Source of the DNA: Pseudoxanthomonas sp. YR558
Lineage (GTDB): Bacteria > Pseudomonadota > Gammaproteobacteria > Xanthomonadales > Xanthomonadaceae
DNA: 64,000 bases
Direction of reading: 5' to 3'
NCBI RefSeq assembly: GCF_900116385.1
Contig: NZ_FPCI01000001.1
Span: 1,426,001 to 1,490,000 of the forward strand
Shown: positions 52,675-63,349 of the stretch, in pieces
How the letters are laid out: every line of letters begins with the position of its first letter
How positions within the stretch are numbered: position 1 is the stretch's first letter
Made by a program: the position numbers and the translations under genes
The notes under the pieces: model-generated
What the model saw: only the letters and a program-made list of their open reading frames with translations
The model's database searches: none
What the model was told of the DNA's origin: nothing

Positions 52675-55600
52675 TCATCCCATCCACACCCGCGCGTTGC
52701 GGAACATGCGCAGCCACGGTGAATCGTCCGGCCAGCCGGCGGGATGCCAGCTGTGGTTGGCGCTGCGCGGCGTGCGTTCCGGGTGCGGCATCAGGATCGT
52801 GGCACGACCGTCGTCGCTGGTCAGGCCGGTGATGCCATCGGGCGAGCCGTTGGGGTTCTGCGGATACAGCGTGGCCACCTGGCCATCGCCGTCCACGTAG
52901 CGCAACGCCACGCGCGCGGCCGCCTGGTCGACCGCGCCGCTGAACTCCGCGCGGCCCTCGCCATGCGCTACCGCCACCGGGATACGCGAACCGGCCATGC
53001 CGCGGAAGAACACCGATGGCGATTCCTGCACTTCCAGCAGGGCGACGCGTGCCTCGAACTGCTCGCTCTGGTTGCGCAGGAACTTGGGCCAGTGCTGCGC
53101 GCCCGGGATGATGTCCTTCAGCTGGCTCATCATCTGGCAGCCATTGCAGACACCCAGCGAGAACGTGTCGTTGCGGCTAAAGAATGCCGCGAACGCATCG
53201 CGCAGGTCGTTGCGCTCCAGGATCGAGGTTGCCCAGCCGCGGCCCGCGCCCAGCACGTCCCCGTAGCTGAAGCCGCCACAGGCGGCGATACCGCTGAAGT
53301 CCGCCAGTGCGACACGGCCGGCGATCAGGTCGCTCATGTGCACGTCGAAGGCGTCGAAGCCGGCGCGGGTGAACGCCGATGCCATCTCGATCTGGCCGTT
53401 GACGCCCTGCTCGCGCAGGATCGCGACCTTCGGGCGCTTGCCCGTGGCGATGAACGGCGCCGCGACATCCTCGGCGGCATCGAACGACAGCTTCGGCTTC
53501 AAGCCGGTGCGGCCGAACTGGCGCGCGATATCGCGCTCCTGGTCGGCGGCATCAGGGTTGTCGCGCAACTTCTGCATGGCGTGCGTCACCGACCACCAGG
53601 CATCGAACAGATCTTCCCAGCGCCAGTCGGCGAGCACCTCGCCATCCTGCTGCACACGGATGGACGCAGCGGTAGTCGGCTTTGCGATACGCTGCGCGCA
53701 TTCGGTCAGCGCATGGCGCTCGACCAGGTCGGCGAACGCAGCGCGATCTTCGGCGGCCACCTGCACGACCGCGCCGAGTTCTTCGGCGAACAGCGTGCGG
53801 AACGGATCATCGCCCCAGCCATCGAGATTGATGTCCAGGCCGACATGCGAGGTGAACGCCATCTCGCAAAGCGCAGCAAAAGCACCACCATCGCTACGAT
53901 CGTGGTACGCGAGCAGCACGCCGGCCTCGCGCGCATCGGCGATCAGGTGGAAGAAATCGCGCAGACGCTCGGGGTCGTCCAGGTCGGGCACGCCCTCGCC
54001 TGCGAACGCCGGCCACGCGGCGTTCCCGCCGGCATGCGGATAGACCTGCGCCAGTACCGAACCACCGAGGCGCTTCTTGCCGGCGCCCAGGCCGATCAGC
54101 CACAGATCGCTGTCTTCTTCGCGCGCCAACAGCGGTGTGAGCTGTTGGCGCACATCGGTGACCGGCGCGAACGCGCTGATGACGAGCGACACCGGTGAGA
54201 CCGATTTGTGCGCCTCGCCTTGGTCGTGCCACTGCGCCTGCATCGACAGCGAGTCCTTGCCGACCGGGATGCTGATGTCCAGCTCGGGACACAGCTCCAT
54301 GCCCACAGCCTTCACCGCGTCGAACAGCAGCGCGTCTTCGCCGGGATGGCCGCAGGCGGCCATCCAGTTGGCCGACAGCTTCACGCGATGCAGCGACTCG
54401 ACCGGTGCGGCGCACAGATTGGTGATCGCTTCACCCACCGCCATGCGGGCGGCGGCGGCGGCATCGAGCAGCGCCAATGGCGTGCGCTCGCCGATCGCCA
54501 TCGCTTCGCCGACGAAGCCTTCGTAACCGCTCAGCGTGATCGCGCAGTCGGCGACCGGCATCTGCCACGGGCCGACCAGCTGGTCGCGCGCGGTAAGACC
54601 GCCGACGCTGCGATCGCCGATGGTGATCAGGAATTGCTTGGCCGCCACGGTCGGATGCGCCAGCACGCGCAGGCCGGCTTCATGCAGGTCCAGCGCGTCG
54701 GTTTGCAGCGCCGGCCACTTCGGCGGCGCCGGATGGACGGTGTCGCGGTGCATCTTCGGCGGCTTGCCGAACAACACGTCCATCGGCAAATCGATAGGTG
54801 CATCGGCGGGGATGTTGCCGGGCGTGGCGCCATAGGCGACCACCAGATGCTCTTCTTTCGTGGCCACGCCGACGGCTGCGAACGGGCAGCGCTCGCGCTC
54901 GCAGAGCGCGGCGAACTCCGCCAGGCGCGTCTGCGGCACGCCAAGCACGTAACGCTCCTGCGATTCGTTGCACCACAGCTGCATCGGCGACAGCGACGGA
55001 TCGTCGCTGGGCACCTTGCCCAGGTCGATCACACCACCGACGCCGGAGTCGTGCAGCAATTCGGGAATCGCATTCGACAGGCCGCCCGCGCCCACGTCGT
55101 GGAACCACAGGATCGGATTGTCCTCGCCCATCGCGACGCAGCGGTCGATGACTTCCTGGCAGCGGCGCTCCATCTCCGGGTTGTCGCGCTGCACACTGGC
55201 GAAATCGAGGTCCTCCGCGCTCTCGCCGGAGGCCACCGAACTGGCGGCGCCGCCGCCCAAGCCGATCAGCATCGCCGGGCCACCGAGCACGATGACGGCA
55301 TCGCCTGCCGACAGCGTCTTCTTCTCCACCTGGATGCGGTCGATCGCACCCAGGCCGCCGGCCAACATGATCGGCTTGTCGTAGGCGCGGGTCAGCGGGC
55401 TTCCATCAGGCGAGCTGCCCTCCGGCAGTTCGAAACTGCGGAAGTAGCCCAGCAGGTTCGGGCGACCGAACTCGTTGTTGAACGCGGCGCCGCCCAGCGG
55501 GCTGTCGAGCATGATTTCCAGCGCAGGCGCCATGCGCGGGTTCAGCGCGCGCGGCGCCTCCCACGGCTGCGGCAGCGTCGGGATGCGCAGGTGCGAGACC

Positions 55601-56574
55601 GAGAAGCCGGTCAGGCCGGCCTTGGGCTTGCCACCGCGACCGGTGGCGCCCTCATCACGGATCTCGCCACCGGCACCGGTGCTGGCGCCGGGGAACGGCG
55701 CGATCGCGGTCGGGTGGTTGTGGGTTTCGACCTTGATGCAGAACGCCGAATCGACGGTGGCCTCGATCCGATACTGTCCATCGCCGTCCGGGCGGAAACG
55801 CGCGGCCGGATAACCTTCCAGCACCGCCGCGTTATCGCTGTAGGCGCTCAGCGTGTGCTCGGGCGTCTGCGCATGAGTGTGTTTGATCATCCGGAACAGG
55901 GAGCGATCCTGCTCCTTGCCGTCGATGGTCCAGCTGGCATTGAAGATCTTGTGCCGGCAGTGCTCGGAATTGGCCTGCGCGAACATCATCAGTTCGACGT
56001 CGGACGGGTCGCGGCCCAGCTCGGTGTAGCGCGTGCGCAGGTACTCGATCTCGTCGTCGGCGAGCGCCAGGCCGAGGCGGACGTTGGCGGCTTCCAACTG
56101 CGCCAGCGGGATGCGCTCCAGCGTGCCGCGCGTCGGTGTGGTGAACAGCGCCTGCGCCTGCTCGCGGCTGGCGAGCAGGGACTGCGTCATCGGATCGTGC
56201 AGTGCCTTGGCGAGCGCAGGCGAGGTGTCATCCCAGCCTTCGAGATCGATGCGCAAGCCGCGCTCGACGCGCTTGACCGGCTGGCCGGCCCCGCGCAGCA
56301 GCTCCGTGGCCTTGCTGGCCCACGGGGACAGGGTGCCCAGTCGCGGAGTGACGAAGCGGGAGACGGTACCCGACGCCTGCGTTGCATCGCTTTCGCTGGC
56401 CTGCAACACGCGGCGCAGCGTGGCCAGGTCCGGGGTCGCGCCGGGCTCGGCTTCGACGAAATACACGTGCCAGGCACCGCGCACGCGGACGTCGGGAACG
56501 AGGGACTGGAGCTTGGATTCGAGCCGCGCGCGGCGGAAATGCGACAAGGCCGGTTGGCCTTCGAGGACGATCAT
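52675..56574 (-). CDS. purL: Phosphoribosylformylglycinamidine synthase
   Basis: The 1299-residue large-type PurL makes FGAM from FGAR, ATP and glutamine in purine synthesis. The N-terminal PurS-like domain is followed by the synthetase halves, with [17 protein letters not shown] and [23 protein letters not shown], and ends in a class I glutaminase with [16 protein letters not shown]...[22 protein letters not shown] (nucleophile Cys in GVCNGC) and MPHPERTPR. Length matches the single-chain gammaproteobacterial form. It precedes gspE by 78 bp on the same strand, so read-through into gspE is possible. Confidence 0.97.
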   Translation of the reverse strand: MIVLEGQPALSHFRRARLESKLQSLVPDVRVRGAWHVYFVEAEPGATPDLATLRRVLQASESDATQASGTVSRFVTPRLGTLSPWASKATELLRGAGQPVKRVERGLRIDLEGWDDTSPALAKALHDPMTQSLLASREQAQALFTTPTRGTLERIPLAQLEAANVRLGLALADDEIEYLRTRYTELGRDPSDVELMMFAQANSEHCRHKIFNASWTIDGKEQDRSLFRMIKHTHAQTPEHTLSAYSDNAAVLEGYPAARFRPDGDGQYRIEATVDSAFCIKVETHNHPTAIAPFPGASTGAGGEIRDEGATGRGGKPKAGLTGFSVSHLRIPTLPQPWEAPRALNPRMAPALEIMLDSPLGGAAFNNEFGRPNLLGYFRSFELPEGSSPDGSPLTRAYDKPIMLAGGLGAIDRIQVEKKTLSAGDAVIVLGGPAMLIGLGGGAASSVASGESAEDLDFASVQRDNPEMERRCQEVIDRCVAMGEDNPILWFHDVGAGGLSNAIPELLHDSGVGGVIDLGKVPSDDPSLSPMQLWCNESQERYVLGVPQTRLAEFAALCERERCPFAAVGVATKEEHLVVAYGATPGNIPADAPIDLPMDVLFGKPPKMHRDTVHPAPPKWPALQTDALDLHEAGLRVLAHPTVAAKQFLITIGDRSVGGLTARDQLVGPWQMPVADCAITLSGYEGFVGEAMAIGERTPLALLDAAAAARMAVGEAITNLCAAPVESLHRVKLSANWMAACGHPGEDALLFDAVKAVGMELCPELDISIPVGKDSLSMQAQWHDQGEAHKSVSPVSLVISAFAPVTDVRQQLTPLLAREEDSDLWLIGLGAGKKRLGGSVLAQVYPHAGGNAAWPAFAGEGVPDLDDPERLRDFFHLIADAREAGVLLAYHDRSDGGAFAALCEMAFTSHVGLDINLDGWGDDPFRTLFAEELGAVVQVAAEDRAAFADLVERHALTECAQRIAKPTTAASIRVQQDGEVLADWRWEDLFDAWWSVTHAMQKLRDNPDAADQERDIARQFGRTGLKPKLSFDAAEDVAAPFIATGKRPKVAILREQGVNGQIEMASAFTRAGFDAFDVHMSDLIAGRVALADFSGIAACGGFSYGDVLGAGRGWATSILERNDLRDAFAAFFSRNDTFSLGVCNGCQMMSQLKDIIPGAQHWPKFLRNQSEQFEARVALLEVQESPSVFFRGMAGSRIPVAVAHGEGRAEFSGAVDQAAARVALRYVDGDGQVATLYPQNPNGSPDGITGLTSDDGRATILMPHPERTPRSANHSWHPAGWPDDSPWLRMFRNARVWMG

Positions 56575-56653
56575 GTCCGGGAACCGTGGGGTCGTGCCGT
56601 CAGGACGGGGCCCGCTATTGTAGCGAAGCCGGCGCTAGGCCGGCTTCCGGGGT

Positions 56654-57490
56654 TCACGGGGCGGCGCCACCGGCGGCCGACGGCGCCTTCCGGGCCGCCA
56701 ACTCGTCCAACTTCGCCCGCAGGGCGGCCGGGGGGAGGTAACCGCCCAACTGCACGCCTTCGGCCGAATAGATCGCCGGGGTGCCGCTGACGCCGATGCG
56801 CTGGCCCACGTCGAATTCCATGGTCACCGGGTTCTTGCAGTCGCGTGAGGCGACCGGCTTGCCGGCCTTGGCGTCGGTCAGCGCGCGCTTGCGGTCGGGC
56901 GAGCACCACACCGAGATCATGTCCTTGTGGTCCTGGCTGCCCAGTCCCATGCGCGGATAGGCCAGGTATTCGACCGCGATACCCTGGCGGTTGAGTTCGC
57001 CGATTTCACCGTGCAGCTTGCGGCAATAGCCGCACTCGATGTCGGTGAACACGGTGATCGTGTATTTCGCGTTCGGCGGGGCGAATACGATGCGCTCGGA
57101 CTTGGGAATGGTGGCGATCAGCTTGCTGCGGTAGCCGGCCAGCGCGACGCTGTTCTGCATCAGGTCTTCCTGCTGCTCCAGGTCCAGCACGGCGCCCTGC
57201 ATGAGGTACCGGCCATCGTCGCTGACGTACAGCAACTGCCCGCCGGCGATGACTTCGCGGAAGCCGGGCAGCGGCGCTGCGCCGACGTATTCCACTTTGG
57301 CGCGCGGATTGAGCTTGGCGATTGCGGCGCGGGCGCGGTCTTCCGCCGACCCGCTGGCCGCCGCCGATGCCGCCGCGGGCTTGGAGGCGGCCGGCTTGCC
57401 GGCAGCGGGCGCTTGTGGCGCCTGCGCGCAGGCGGTCAGGCTGAGGGCACCCAGCAGGGCGGCAGTGATCAGGCGGGTCATCATCAGCAT
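56654..57490 (-). CDS. DsbC-like thiol:disulfide interchange protein, probable lipoprotein
   Basis: The 278-residue protein has a lipoprotein-type signal (ALSLTAC, Cys near residue 21 from the first start), an Ala/Pro-rich spacer, a DsbC N-terminal dimerisation-like region (YVGAAPLPGFREVIAGGQLLYVSDDGRYLMQG) and a thioredoxin fold with the active site CGYC in TVFTDIECGYCRKLH, plus the cis-Pro loop GVSGTPAIY. It should isomerise disulfides in the periplasm; here it would be membrane tethered. Three close ATGs (57490, 57484, 57481) make the start uncertain. It lies between purL and xerD. Confidence 0.88.
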   Translation of the reverse strand: MLMMTRLITAALLGALSLTACAQAPQAPAAGKPAASKPAAASAAASGSAEDRARAAIAKLNPRAKVEYVGAAPLPGFREVIAGGQLLYVSDDGRYLMQGAVLDLEQQEDLMQNSVALAGYRSKLIATIPKSERIVFAPPNAKYTITVFTDIECGYCRKLHGEIGELNRQGIAVEYLAYPRMGLGSQDHKDMISVWCSPDRKRALTDAKAGKPVASRDCKNPVTMEFDVGQRIGVSGTPAIYSAEGVQLGGYLPPAALRAKLDELAARKAPSAAGGAAP

Positions 57491-57580
57491 CCGGACAGCA
57501 GCCACTTCATGGGGCGAGGGCTGGAATTCTGGCACAGCGGGCGCGCCGTGCGGCTTAACCGTCCGCAAGTGTGATGCCGC

Positions 57581-58534
57581 TCAAGCCCGGGGATGGTGGC
57601 GACCGTGCAGCTGTTTAAGGTGCTCGCGCGCCACCAGCGTGTAGATCTGCGTGGTCGACAGCGAGCTGTGCCCCAGCAGTAGTTGGAGAGCACGCAGGTC
57701 GGCGCCATGGTTCAGCAGATGGGTGGCGAAACTGTGGCGCAAGCCGTGCGGGCTGATCCGCGCCGGGTCGATGCCGGCCGTGCCCGCATACCGCTTCACC
57801 AGCGACCAGAAGCGCTGCCGGGTGGGCGCCTCGCCATCCGGCTCCAGGAAAAGCGCCGGCAGGCTGCGCTTCCCCACCAGCACCGGGCGAGACCTGGCGA
57901 GGTAGGTCTCCAGCCAATGCTGCGATTCTTCGCCCAGCGGCACCAGCCGTTCCTTGCTGCCCTTGCCGGTGACCCGCAGCACGCCCTGGCGGAGGTTCAC
58001 GGCATTCGCAGGTAGGTTCACCAATTCGCTGACGCGTAACCCCGCGGCATACATCAGCTCCAGCATTGCGCGGTCGCGCAGGCCCAGCGGCGCGTCGGTG
58101 TCGGGCGCAGCCAGCAACGCGTCGATGTCGGTTTCCGACAACGCCTTGGGGAGCGAACGCGGCAATCGCGGCGGGTCAAGCAGCGCGGTGGGGTCGTCGC
58201 GGCGCTCGCCCAGGCGCAGCCGATGGGCGAAGAACGCGCGCAGCGCGGACAGCAGGCGCGCGTTGCTTCGAGGCGAATAGCCCTCCCGCGTGCGCCAAGC
58301 GAGGTAGTCGAACAGGCCCGCGCGGTCGGTCGCGCATATCCCGCCCTCGCGGCCGTCCCGCCAGCGCGCGAAGCCCTCCAGGTCGCGCCGGTAGCTGTCG
58401 AGCGTGGGTCGCGCCAGACCGCTTTCGGCCCAGATGGCATCGAGGAAGGCGGCGATCGCGGCCGCGTCCTCCGCCCGAACAGGCGGCAACGCATGGGCCT
58501 GCTGGCGACGTTCGGCGGGGGTGCGTGCACTCAT
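57581..58534 (-). CDS. xerD: Tyrosine recombinase XerD
   Basis: The 317-residue recombinase resolves chromosome dimers at dif with XerC and FtsK. The N-terminal core-binding domain is followed by a catalytic domain with Arg in [12 protein letters not shown], Lys in [12 protein letters not shown], the HxxR pair in [14 protein letters not shown], His in [13 protein letters not shown], and the nucleophile Tyr in TQIYTLV. The IYT ending and the position next to a DsbC-type gene are common for xerD in this group, so XerD is preferred over XerC. Confidence 0.93.
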   Translation of the reverse strand: MSARTPAERRQQAHALPPVRAEDAAAIAAFLDAIWAESGLARPTLDSYRRDLEGFARWRDGREGGICATDRAGLFDYLAWRTREGYSPRSNARLLSALRAFFAHRLRLGERRDDPTALLDPPRLPRSLPKALSETDIDALLAAPDTDAPLGLRDRAMLELMYAAGLRVSELVNLPANAVNLRQGVLRVTGKGSKERLVPLGEESQHWLETYLARSRPVLVGKRSLPALFLEPDGEAPTRQRFWSLVKRYAGTAGIDPARISPHGLRHSFATHLLNHGADLRALQLLLGHSSLSTTQIYTLVAREHLKQLHGRHHPRA

Positions 58535-58575
58535 CCCGCAAGCTTAGTGCATGGCCGGAACGCTATCCTGTGCGG

Positions 58576-59046
58576 ATGACCGATGCCGCTCCCGTTGCCG
58601 AGAAACCCCGCGCACTGATCGTATGGCGCCTGCTGTCGCTGCTGTACGACGTCTGGCCCGTGCTGGCGATGTGGTTCGTCGTCGCCATCCCGTTCGTGCT
58701 GGTGGACGTCGCGGCCAGCGGCAACGTCCGCCACAACGTCGAGCCCTTCAGTCTGCTGGCGTGGCTGCAATGGGGTTGCTGCTGGCTGGTGACCGGCCTG
58801 TACGCCGTACTCAGCTGGCGGCGTGGTGGCCAGACCTTGGGCATGCGTCCGTGGCGTTTGAAAGTGGTGGCCGCCGATGGCGCGGCCCCCACGACGGGCG
58901 CGCTGTGGCGCCGTTATGCGCTGGCCACGCTGTCCACGCTCGCGGGCGGGCTGGGCTTCTGGTGGGCCTGGATCGATCGCGACCGGCTGACCTTCCACGA
59001 CCGCTTCAGTGGCACCCGCATGATCCGGCTGCCGAAGCACCGCTGA
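58576..59046 (+). CDS. RDD-domain membrane protein
   Basis: The 156-residue protein is predicted to have three to four membrane segments. The family signature is visible around LYDVWPVLAMWFVVAIPFVLVD and GGQTLGMRPWRLKVV, with RTM-like FHDRFSGTRMI at the end. RDD proteins are small integral membrane proteins of varied, often undefined, role, some linked to transport. It starts 42 bp from xerD, divergently, and converges with lptG. Confidence 0.85.
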   Translation: MTDAAPVAEKPRALIVWRLLSLLYDVWPVLAMWFVVAIPFVLVDVAASGNVRHNVEPFSLLAWLQWGCCWLVTGLYAVLSWRRGGQTLGMRPWRLKVVAADGAAPTTGALWRRYALATLSTLAGGLGFWWAWIDRDRLTFHDRFSGTRMIRLPKHR

Positions 59047-59055
59047 CCCGATGCG

Positions 59056-60159
59056 CTAACGGCTTCGCCGGCCGAACATGACCCACGAGATCGCGAGCAG
59101 CGCCAACGGCGGCACGGCGTAGGCGATGCGGTAATCCAGGCGGAACGCGCCGGCCAACCGCACGAACATCGTCTGCAACGCCCAGAACCCGACCGCGAAT
59201 ACGATGCCGAGGAACAAGCGCTTGCCCATGCCGCCGCTGCGCAGGCTGCCGAAGGCGAAGGGGATGGCCGCCAGGCACAGCGCCAGCACGTTGAGCGGAT
59301 AGAACCAGCGGCCCCAGTACTGGTCTTCGTAATCGCGCGCATCCAGGCCGTTGCGCTTGCGGTACTCGATGTTCTGGCTCAGCTCGGTGCTGGGCATGTT
59401 GCGCGCGCGCACCAGGCTGGAGGACAGCACGGCGGCGTCCAATTCCGACTCCCAGCGCTCGCCGAGCACCGTGGTCTGGGTGGCGGAGCGCTCGTTGAAG
59501 GTGGTGCGACGCACGTTCTTCAGCAGCCAGTAGCCATCCAGGTGCTCGGCGGTGGCGGCGTGCGCGATCGAGGCCAGGCGGCCATCCTCGGCCAGTTCGT
59601 ACATGCGTACGTCGCGCAACTGCAGCGCGACCTTGCCGCCGCCCTGGTCCTTCTCTTCGCCGCTCTGCGCGTACAGGAAGGTATTGCCCTCGCGCGCCCA
59701 CAGGCCGGAGTAGCGGTCCATCGCCACGTTGCCGGTGCGGGCGCTCATCTTCAGCACGTCGGCCTGCCGCTGGCCCCACGGGCCCAGGGTCTCGCCGCTG
59801 AACACCATCAGGGCGGTCAGGATGGCGAGCGCAGCGGCCACGGAAATGCTCAGCCGCCGCCGCGACAGGCCCAACGCACGCAATGCCGTCAGCTCTGAGC
59901 TGGCCGCCAGTTGGCCCAGGCCCATCAGCGAGCCGATCACCGCCGCCGTCGGAAACATCGTGTAGGCGCGGCGCGGGACCGTGTACAAGACCCAGGCCAC
60001 CGCATGACCGAAGGTGTAGTTGCCCTGTCCCAGGTCGCTGACCTCGCCGGACAGCGCCATCACCACGTCCAGCCCCACCAGCACCGCCCAGGTGAGCAGC
60101 ACGGTGACCAGAACCACCTGGCCGACGTAGATATCGTGCAGGCGCGGCGTGAGCCTCAT
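59056..60159 (-). CDS. lptG: LPS export permease LptG
   Basis: LptG is one of the two membrane subunits of the LptB2FG transporter that extracts lipopolysaccharide from the inner membrane. The 367-residue protein has the family start RLTPRLHDIYVGQVVLVTVLLTWAVLVGLDVVMAL, two hydrophobic blocks of three helices around a periplasmic jellyroll region (about 110-270), and a FGSLRSGGMGKRLFLGIVFAVGFW ending block. The start overlaps the lptF stop by 4 bp (ATGA). Order lptF-lptG is the usual one. Confidence 0.95.
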   Translation of the reverse strand: MRLTPRLHDIYVGQVVLVTVLLTWAVLVGLDVVMALSGEVSDLGQGNYTFGHAVAWVLYTVPRRAYTMFPTAAVIGSLMGLGQLAASSELTALRALGLSRRRLSISVAAALAILTALMVFSGETLGPWGQRQADVLKMSARTGNVAMDRYSGLWAREGNTFLYAQSGEEKDQGGGKVALQLRDVRMYELAEDGRLASIAHAATAEHLDGYWLLKNVRRTTFNERSATQTTVLGERWESELDAAVLSSSLVRARNMPSTELSQNIEYRKRNGLDARDYEDQYWGRWFYPLNVLALCLAAIPFAFGSLRSGGMGKRLFLGIVFAVGFWALQTMFVRLAGAFRLDYRIAYAVPPLALLAISWVMFGRRSR

Positions 60160-61235
60160 GCGCGCCTCCGCGGCCGGGACAGGTTGCCGTCACGCAGGTA
60201 GAACCAGATGGCGACGGCCAACAGCGGCAGCGTCAGCCACCACAGGCCGGCCAGCCCGGGCAGCTTGCCGTCGGCCAGTAGTTGGGTGCCGTTGAACATC
60301 AGGCTGACGCCGACGAGGTAGGCCAGGAAGCCGAGCATCACTCGCCCGTAGCGCGCCTGCCGCGGCGAACTGCGCGAGAGCGGCAGGGTCAGCAGGGCGA
60401 ACGCGAGCGCCAGCAGCGGCGGCGTGAGCCGCGCATGGATCTGGGCGTTGGCTTCCGGGCGCGGATCCGCCAGCAATTGCGGGGTGGGGAGCAGTTCGGG
60501 GTCGTCCTTGTCCAGCGTGTCGGCGCGGTCCGGCAAGGCGACTTCATTCGACTTGTAGCGGATCAACCGGTAGTCCAGGCCGCCGCCATCGGGACCTTCG
60601 ACGCGGAAGCCATCGTCCAGGCGCAGATAGCGGTTGCGTTCGCCCTCGAAGAACATCTGCCCGGATTTGGCCGTCACGACGTCGATCCGGCCGTCCTTCG
60701 CCCGGTGCATGAAGACCTTGTTCAGCCCGGTGCCGTCGGGGGAGAGCGCGCTGACGTAGACCACCGCGCCACTCGACAGCACGGTGAACTTGCCGGCATC
60801 CAGCCCGGAAACGACCAGGCTGCGGTTGGCATGGTCCAGCATCTGATGGGCCGTGCGCAGCGCCCAGGGGCCGAGCCACAGCGAACAGGTCGCCACCAGG
60901 ATGACCACGGGCACCACCAGCATCATCAGCGGACGCAGCAGCCGGCGCGGGCCGATGCCCGCCGCAGTCAGCACGGCCATTTCCGAATCCCGGTACAGGC
61001 GCGAGAACGCCAGCAGCAGTCCCAGCATCAGGGCCAGCGGGATTATGTAGGGCATGTAGTTGAGGAACTGCAGGCCGAGTTGGGACAGCAACAGGCGGGC
61101 CGGCACCTTGCCGTCGGCCACGTCGCCCAGCAGGTCCGCCATCACGCCGCCCACGCTGACCATCAGCAGGATGATCAGGGTGGCCAGGAAGCTCTGGGTG
61201 AATTCCCGGAAGAGGTAGCGGTCCAGCTTCGGCAT
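60156..61235 (-). CDS. lptF: LPS export permease LptF
   Basis: The 359-residue LptF partner of LptG begins MPKLDRYLFREFTQSFLATLIILLMVSVGGV, with helices around residues 17-37, 60-85 and 105-130, a periplasmic domain in the middle and the three-helix C-terminal block (RYGRVMLGFLAYLVGVSLMFN). A longer frame exists, but the ATG at 61235 matches the family. No Shine-Dalgarno sequence is visible just upstream. It diverges from pepA, with 130 bp between. Confidence 0.94.
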   Translation of the reverse strand: MPKLDRYLFREFTQSFLATLIILLMVSVGGVMADLLGDVADGKVPARLLLSQLGLQFLNYMPYIIPLALMLGLLLAFSRLYRDSEMAVLTAAGIGPRRLLRPLMMLVVPVVILVATCSLWLGPWALRTAHQMLDHANRSLVVSGLDAGKFTVLSSGAVVYVSALSPDGTGLNKVFMHRAKDGRIDVVTAKSGQMFFEGERNRYLRLDDGFRVEGPDGGGLDYRLIRYKSNEVALPDRADTLDKDDPELLPTPQLLADPRPEANAQIHARLTPPLLALAFALLTLPLSRSSPRQARYGRVMLGFLAYLVGVSLMFNGTQLLADGKLPGLAGLWWLTLPLLAVAIWFYLRDGNLSRPRRRA

Positions 61236-61365
61236 CAGGAGGGCTTGATTTACAATCTCGGGCTTGTGCGCCGCGTCTGCGGCGGCGGTCTCTGCGGTCC
61301 GGGATGGCGCCTGCCATCGTTCATCCGGCCCGCGATTGTACGTAACTGAACCTGGAATCTGATCA

Positions 61366-62835
61366 ATGACGCTGGAATTCACCCTGAACCACGAAGCCCC
61401 CGCCCAGGCCGGCGTCGATTGCGTCGTGGTCGGCGCCTACGCCGACAAGAGCTTGACGCCCGCGGCCCAGGCCGTGGATGCGGCCAGCGGCGGCAAGCTT
61501 TCGGCCCTGGTCCAGCGCGGCGATGTCGGCGGCAAGACCGGCAAGACCACCCTGCTGCACGACCTGCCCGGCGTGACCGCGCCGCGCGTGCTGGTCGTGG
61601 GCCTCGGGGAAGCCGCCAAGTTCGGCGTGGCGCAATACCTGAAGGCCGTGGGCGACGCCGCCCGTACCCTGAAGATCGGCCCCGTGAAGGCCGCGCTGTT
61701 CACCCTGTCCGAAGTCGACGTGAAGGAACGCGATGCCGCGTGGAAGATTCGCCAGGCCGTGATCGCGGCCGACCACGCCTGCTACCGCTACACCGCGACC
61801 CTGGGCAAGAAAAAGAACGATGACCCCGGTCTGGCCCAGTTCGCCGTCAGCGGCGACAACGACCAGGCCTTGGCGCAGGGCGTGGCCATCGCCGCCGGCG
61901 TGCAGACCACCCGCGAGCTCGGCAACCTGCCGCCGAACATCTGCACCCCGGCCTACCTGGCCGAGCAGGCGCAGCAGTACGCAGCCGAGAACGGCGCCGA
62001 AGCCGAGATCCTCGACGAGACGCAGATGGAAGCGCTCGGCATGGGCTCGCTGCTGGCGGTGGCGCGCGGTTCGGCCAACCGCCCGCGCCTGATCGTGCTG
62101 AAGTGGAACGGCGGCGGCGACGCGAAGCCGTACGTGCTGGTCGGCAAGGGCATCACCTTCGATACCGGTGGCGTGAACCTGAAGACGCAGGGCGGCATCG
62201 AGGAGATGAAGTACGACATGCTGGGCGCGGGCAGCGTCATCGGCACGTTCGTGGCCGCGGCGAAGATGAAGCTGCCGCTGAATCTGATCGTGGTCGTGCC
62301 GGCGGTGGAGAATGCCATCGACGGCAATGCCTACCGTCCTTCCGATGTCATCACCAGCATGTCCGGCAAGACGATCGAAGTCGGCAACACCGACGCCGAG
62401 GGCCGCCTGATCCTGTGCGACGCCCTGACCTACGCCGAGCGCTTCAAGCCCGCCGCACTGGTCGACGTCGCCACGCTGACCGGCGCCTGCATCGTGGCGC
62501 TGGGCCGCTACGCCAGCGGCCTGATGAGCAAGCACGACGACCTCAGCAACGAACTGCAGGGCGCGGGCGAGACCGTGTTCGACCGCGCCTGGCGCCTACC
62601 GCTGTGGGATGAGTACCAGACCCAGCTGGAATCCAGCTTCGCCGACGTCTACAACATCGGCGGCCGCTGGGCGGGCGCGATCACCGCCGGCTGCTTCCTC
62701 GCGCGCTTCACCGAAGGCCAGCGCTGGGCGCACCTGGACATCGCCGGCGTGGCCAACGACGAAGGCAAGCGCGGCATGGCCACCGGCCGACCGGTCGGCT
62801 TGCTGAGCCAGTGGCTGCTGGACCGCGTCGCCTGA
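61366..62835 (+). CDS. pepA: Leucyl aminopeptidase PepA
   Basis: The 489-residue M17 aminopeptidase removes N-terminal residues from peptides and, in enterics, also binds DNA in Xer recombination and regulation. The catalytic domain shows [25 protein letters not shown], the signature [14 protein letters not shown] and the two-metal region [17 protein letters not shown]. The domain boundary is at about residue 190. It is divergent from lptF, an arrangement common in gammaproteobacteria, and is followed by holC and valS. Confidence 0.97.
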   Translation: MTLEFTLNHEAPAQAGVDCVVVGAYADKSLTPAAQAVDAASGGKLSALVQRGDVGGKTGKTTLLHDLPGVTAPRVLVVGLGEAAKFGVAQYLKAVGDAARTLKIGPVKAALFTLSEVDVKERDAAWKIRQAVIAADHACYRYTATLGKKKNDDPGLAQFAVSGDNDQALAQGVAIAAGVQTTRELGNLPPNICTPAYLAEQAQQYAAENGAEAEILDETQMEALGMGSLLAVARGSANRPRLIVLKWNGGGDAKPYVLVGKGITFDTGGVNLKTQGGIEEMKYDMLGAGSVIGTFVAAAKMKLPLNLIVVVPAVENAIDGNAYRPSDVITSMSGKTIEVGNTDAEGRLILCDALTYAERFKPAALVDVATLTGACIVALGRYASGLMSKHDDLSNELQGAGETVFDRAWRLPLWDEYQTQLESSFADVYNIGGRWAGAITAGCFLARFTEGQRWAHLDIAGVANDEGKRGMATGRPVGLLSQWLLDRVA

Positions 62836-62857
62836 CCGGCGACGCGTGCCCGACGCC

Positions 62858-63280
62858 ATGGCCCGTGCCGACTTCTACCTGATCGCCAAGCCGCGCTTCC
62901 TTGAGGAACCCCTCAAGCTGGTCTGCGAGCTGGCCCGCAAGGCCTACGACAGCAACCAGTGGACGCTGGTGCTGGCGCGCGATGCCGCGCAGGCCGAAGC
63001 GCTCGACGAGCTGTTGTGGGAATTCGATCCGGACGCCTACATCCCGCACCAGATCGCCGGCGACGAAGAGGACGAGCTGACGCCCGTGCTGATCGCCACG
63101 CCCGATGTCGACGTGCCCGCCCGCGCGCTGGTCATCAACCTGCGCGACGACGCCTTCGCCGGCGCCTGCGAGCGCGTGCTGGAAGTGGTGCCCGCCGACC
63201 CGTCCGCACGCGAGCCACTGCGCGAACGCTGGAAGCAGTACAAGGCGCGCGGCTACGACGTGAACAAGCACGACATGTAA
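62858..63280 (+). CDS. holC: DNA polymerase III chi subunit HolC
   Basis: The 140-residue chi subunit links the clamp loader to SSB. It starts MARADFYLIAKPRFLEEPLKLVCELARKAYDSNQ and contains the HolC pattern LDELLWEFDPDAYIPHQIAGD and VPARALVINLRDD. A GTG four codons upstream is possible, but the ATG at 62858 gives the normal start. It stands in the classic pepA-holC-valS order. Confidence 0.94.
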   Translation: MARADFYLIAKPRFLEEPLKLVCELARKAYDSNQWTLVLARDAAQAEALDELLWEFDPDAYIPHQIAGDEEDELTPVLIATPDVDVPARALVINLRDDAFAGACERVLEVVPADPSAREPLRERWKQYKARGYDVNKHDM

Positions 63281-63349
63281 CGCCCTCGGCGGCCCTGCCG
63301 CCGGCCACGCGATCCGCGTTCGCGCGATCGCAGCAACCACACCGACACG

